DNA of 8,425 bases from NCBI GenBank assembly GCA_023416175.1, contig JAEZIE010000213.1, forward strand, positions 1 to 8,425, given 5' to 3'. Origin of the DNA: Bacillota bacterium. GTDB lineage: Bacteria > Bacillota > Clostridia > Christensenellales > CAG-138. Within the stretch, counting starts at the first letter, position 1. Every line of letters begins with the position of its first letter. The notes beneath the pieces are model-generated. The model saw nothing but the letters and a program-made list of their open reading frames with translations, was not told the DNA's origin and did no database searches. The position numbers were made by a program, and so were the translations under genes. Below, in pieces: positions 7,181-8,425 of the stretch.

Positions 7181-7242
7181 TGGAACGTAATTCAAATATG
7201 GTTAACTTTGTCGGGGAAGTAGCCATAGGAAAGGAGCGTTTA

Positions 7243-7592
7243 ATGAAAAATCAAATTGATTTCAAAGGAAATGCCATAAAACGCATTTGCTTATTTCTGG
7301 CTGCTATCGGCGAGAATTTTTTCCCGGAGCAGCATGTTGCAAAATTAAACAAGTATGAAGAAGAGGATACAGGTAAATTCCTATGTTTTATCAAGAATAT
7401 CAGTTGGCAGGTGCATTTCGGCCCGCCAACGAATTGGATACTTACTGCAGGCTAGAAGGATTGGAACCGCTCTACATCCGCAGTATTTTAGAAAAAGAGC
7501 GTACATCAAAACTCGTTACAACAAGAATAAAACGCGTTGATGAAGATAACGAGGAGTGTACCAGAGGGGAACTTTTGTTAAAGAAAAGTTGA
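7243..7592 (+). pseudogene. Small protein of unknown function, apparently frameshifted
   Basis: The first frame starts at an ATG with AAAGGAG 6 nt upstream and gives MKNQIDFKGNAIKRICLFLA and so on, but closes after 70 residues at 7455. A second frame, overlapping it and open to 7592, reads more like protein (for example YQEYQLAGAFRPANELDTY, then LEGLEPLYIRSILEKER) and has no good binding site of its own. Adding one T to the TTTT run at 7386-7389 joins both into a continuous 116-residue protein that stops just before a strong terminator. A frameshifted gene is therefore the simplest reading; two short overlapping genes is the alternative. I do not recognise the family. Its strong promoter and terminator show it is, or was, a single expressed unit. 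Confidence 0.55.
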
Positions 7593-7595
7593 CGC

Positions 7596-7635
7596 AAAAC
7601 CTCCTGTTGTAGGAAACTACGACAGGAGGTTTTTT
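7596..7635 (+). terminator. Strong intrinsic terminator after the small plus-strand gene
   Basis: A 17-nt arm beginning AAAACCTCCTG pairs with its complement around a GAAA tetraloop with one G-T wobble, followed by a run of six T. It begins 3 nt after the stop codon of the second frame. The opposite strand has only four T, so it acts mainly on plus-strand transcripts. Confidence 0.93.
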
Positions 7636-7644
7636 AGCCCAAAG

Positions 7645-7677
7645 AAAAAAGTCTCGGACCTCTAAGGTTCGGGACTT
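7645..7677 (-). terminator. Intrinsic terminator for the minus-strand SRPBCC unit
   Basis: A 13-bp stem (AAGTCCCGAACCT on the minus strand, with wobble pairs) closes a 3-nt loop and runs into six T on the minus strand. It lies about 10 nt from the plus-strand terminator, so the convergent units are insulated from each other. On the plus strand there is no T run. Confidence 0.85.
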
Positions 7678-7678
7678 C

Positions 7679-7807
7679 TCACTCAAAAGTAACTTCAAAG
7701 TTGCTCCAGCTATTGGGAGTGGTACCCATTGAGGGAACAATCAACGTCAGGACATTTTGAAAAATGGCAAGCAGGCCAGCATCAAGCGTTGAATCAGCGC
7801 GGATCAG
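7679..7807 (-). other. Coding-like fragment without a start codon
   Basis: One minus-strand frame is open for 42 codons and reads like the end of a protein (STLDAGLLAIFQNVLTLIVP, then NSWSNFEVTFE and a stop). The stop lies 2 nt before the terminator stem, as expected for a true gene end. It opens directly after a stop codon and has no usable start or binding site near its beginning. It may be a remnant of a truncated gene next to the SRPBCC pseudogene, or chance. I do not recognise the family. Confidence 0.25.
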
Positions 7808-7847
7808 TCACGCCCTGGGCAGGATAGGCACAGAAAAGCCCAAGCCT

Positions 7848-8301
7848 TTAAACAGCCTCAGCAAGTCTCTTGATCACCATGTTCGTTTCATGGTGGAAGT
7901 CTTTGATTTTGGTTCTAAGAAGATTCCTTTTTAAAAATGGTATTGCCAAACCGGAGAACGATTCTTTGTTAATAAACTTAATGCGGTTTTCGTCAATTGG
8001 AATAATTATAAATGCATGCTTGCCGGTAAACATGACTGGCGCTATTGTATACCCCATACTCCAGTTCCTCCTTTTCGCGGTAAACCAATAAACGGCCTAT
8101 AAATGTTGTAGGCTTTCTACCGGGGATGTTGGCCAGAACTTTCAGAGGTGCATTCAAAACGCATTGTCCAGAAATCAGCAAAGGAATATTCCAGGCTTCA
8201 TATTGGTCAAAGCTTTTTATAATATTCCATACTTTTTCAGCACTGGTTTCAATGAGGGCTTCAGTATAAATATCCTCTTTGAAAATTGGCTTTCTTTCCA
8301 T
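7848..8301 (-). pseudogene. SRPBCC (START/polyketide-cyclase-like) protein, one-base frameshift
   Basis: The 5' frame starts at an ATG with AAGGAGG 8 nt upstream and reads IETSAEKVWNIIKSFDQYEA, the N-terminal helix of SRPBCC ligand-binding folds, then TTFIGRLLVYREKEELEYG. After that it leaves the family pattern and stops at 7993. The frame starting around 8057 continues the family exactly: MFTGKHAFIIIP, RIKFINKESFSGLAIPFL, then MVIKRLAEAV and a stop. Removing one G from the GGGG run (CCCC on the plus strand at 8052-8055) gives a continuous 150-residue protein of normal length. Members bind hydrophobic ligands in a deep cavity, but the ligand cannot be told here. The break may be real decay or a sequencing error. 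The unit ends at its own terminator. Confidence 0.8.
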
Positions 8302-8348
8302 TGATGAATCCTCCTTGAACTATTCCGGTAATAAGCAAACTATATGAT

Positions 8349-8354
8349 ATTATA
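8349..8354 (-). promoter_or_regulatory. Candidate -10 box for the SRPBCC gene
   Basis: TATAAT lies about 48 nt upstream of the SRPBCC start codon on the minus strand. No good -35 is seen at 16-18 nt; TTGCAC occurs but at 22 nt. The remaining sequence to the right window edge shows no gene that I can support. Confidence 0.4.
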
Positions 8355-8425
8355 CAGATAATTACAACATCGCATGGTGCAACGGAAAAAGGAAGAGATC
8401 GTTGGCGGCATTACGATTACGTATC

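Noticed and set aside
7020..7226. Minus-strand 68-codon frame upstream of the V-ATPase leader
   Set aside because: It runs through the divergent consensus promoter and the leader promoter, has no ribosome binding site, and has an unnatural composition.
7516..7740. Minus-strand 74-codon frame across the terminators
   Set aside because: It crosses both hairpin terminators and the end of the plus-strand gene, so it is almost certainly a chance frame.
1..8425. CRISPR array, tRNA, insertion sequence ends or attachment sites
   Set aside because: No regularly spaced direct repeats, tRNA-like cloverleaf, transposase motif or flanking inverted-repeat pair was found by eye.

Overview
The window most likely comes from a Gram-positive, Clostridia-like anaerobe. 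The evidence is strong AGGAGG-type ribosome binding sites, intrinsic terminators with U tracts, and a bacterial V-type (A/V-type) rotary ATPase operon whose gene order is that of the Enterococcus hirae ntp operon and its clostridial relatives. No taxonomic marker is present, so genus-level placement is not possible.

Positions 1 to about 6840 (minus strand, read right to left) hold the V-ATPase operon in the order G/H-like stator subunit, I (a), K (c), E, C (d), F, A and the first 78 codons of B. The B gene, and presumably D, continue beyond the left edge. The genes are tightly packed: B/A share 1 nt, F/C and K/I overlap by 8 nt, and the other gaps are 13 to 44 nt. All key functional residues are visible: the P-loop and catalytic Glu of A, the single membrane carboxylate and a complete set of Na+ ligands in K, and the SYSRLLALGLA arginine helix in I. 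The complex should couple ATP turnover to ion movement across the membrane, and the K ligands point to Na+ rather than H+.

Positions 6841 to 7140 have no gene but are not empty. On the minus strand, upstream of the operon, lies a promoter-like element. It is followed by about 70 nt of structured sequence, a clear intrinsic terminator, and a segment that could pair with the 5' arm of that terminator. A second TATAAT box sits between the terminator and the first gene. This looks like an attenuated leader, possibly a riboswitch. Because the downstream enzyme looks Na+-coupled, a Na+-sensing leader is an attractive but untested idea.

Positions 7141 to 8425 are AT-richer and look accessory or decaying. 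A promoter with both hexamers at consensus drives a small plus-strand gene of unknown function that ends at a strong hairpin terminator. Facing it is a minus-strand SRPBCC (START/polyketide-cyclase-like) gene with its own terminator, so two terminators lie back to back between convergent units. Both small genes appear broken by one-base shifts at short homopolymers, meaning either real decay or sequencing error. A coding-like fragment of unknown origin lies between the SRPBCC gene and its terminator.
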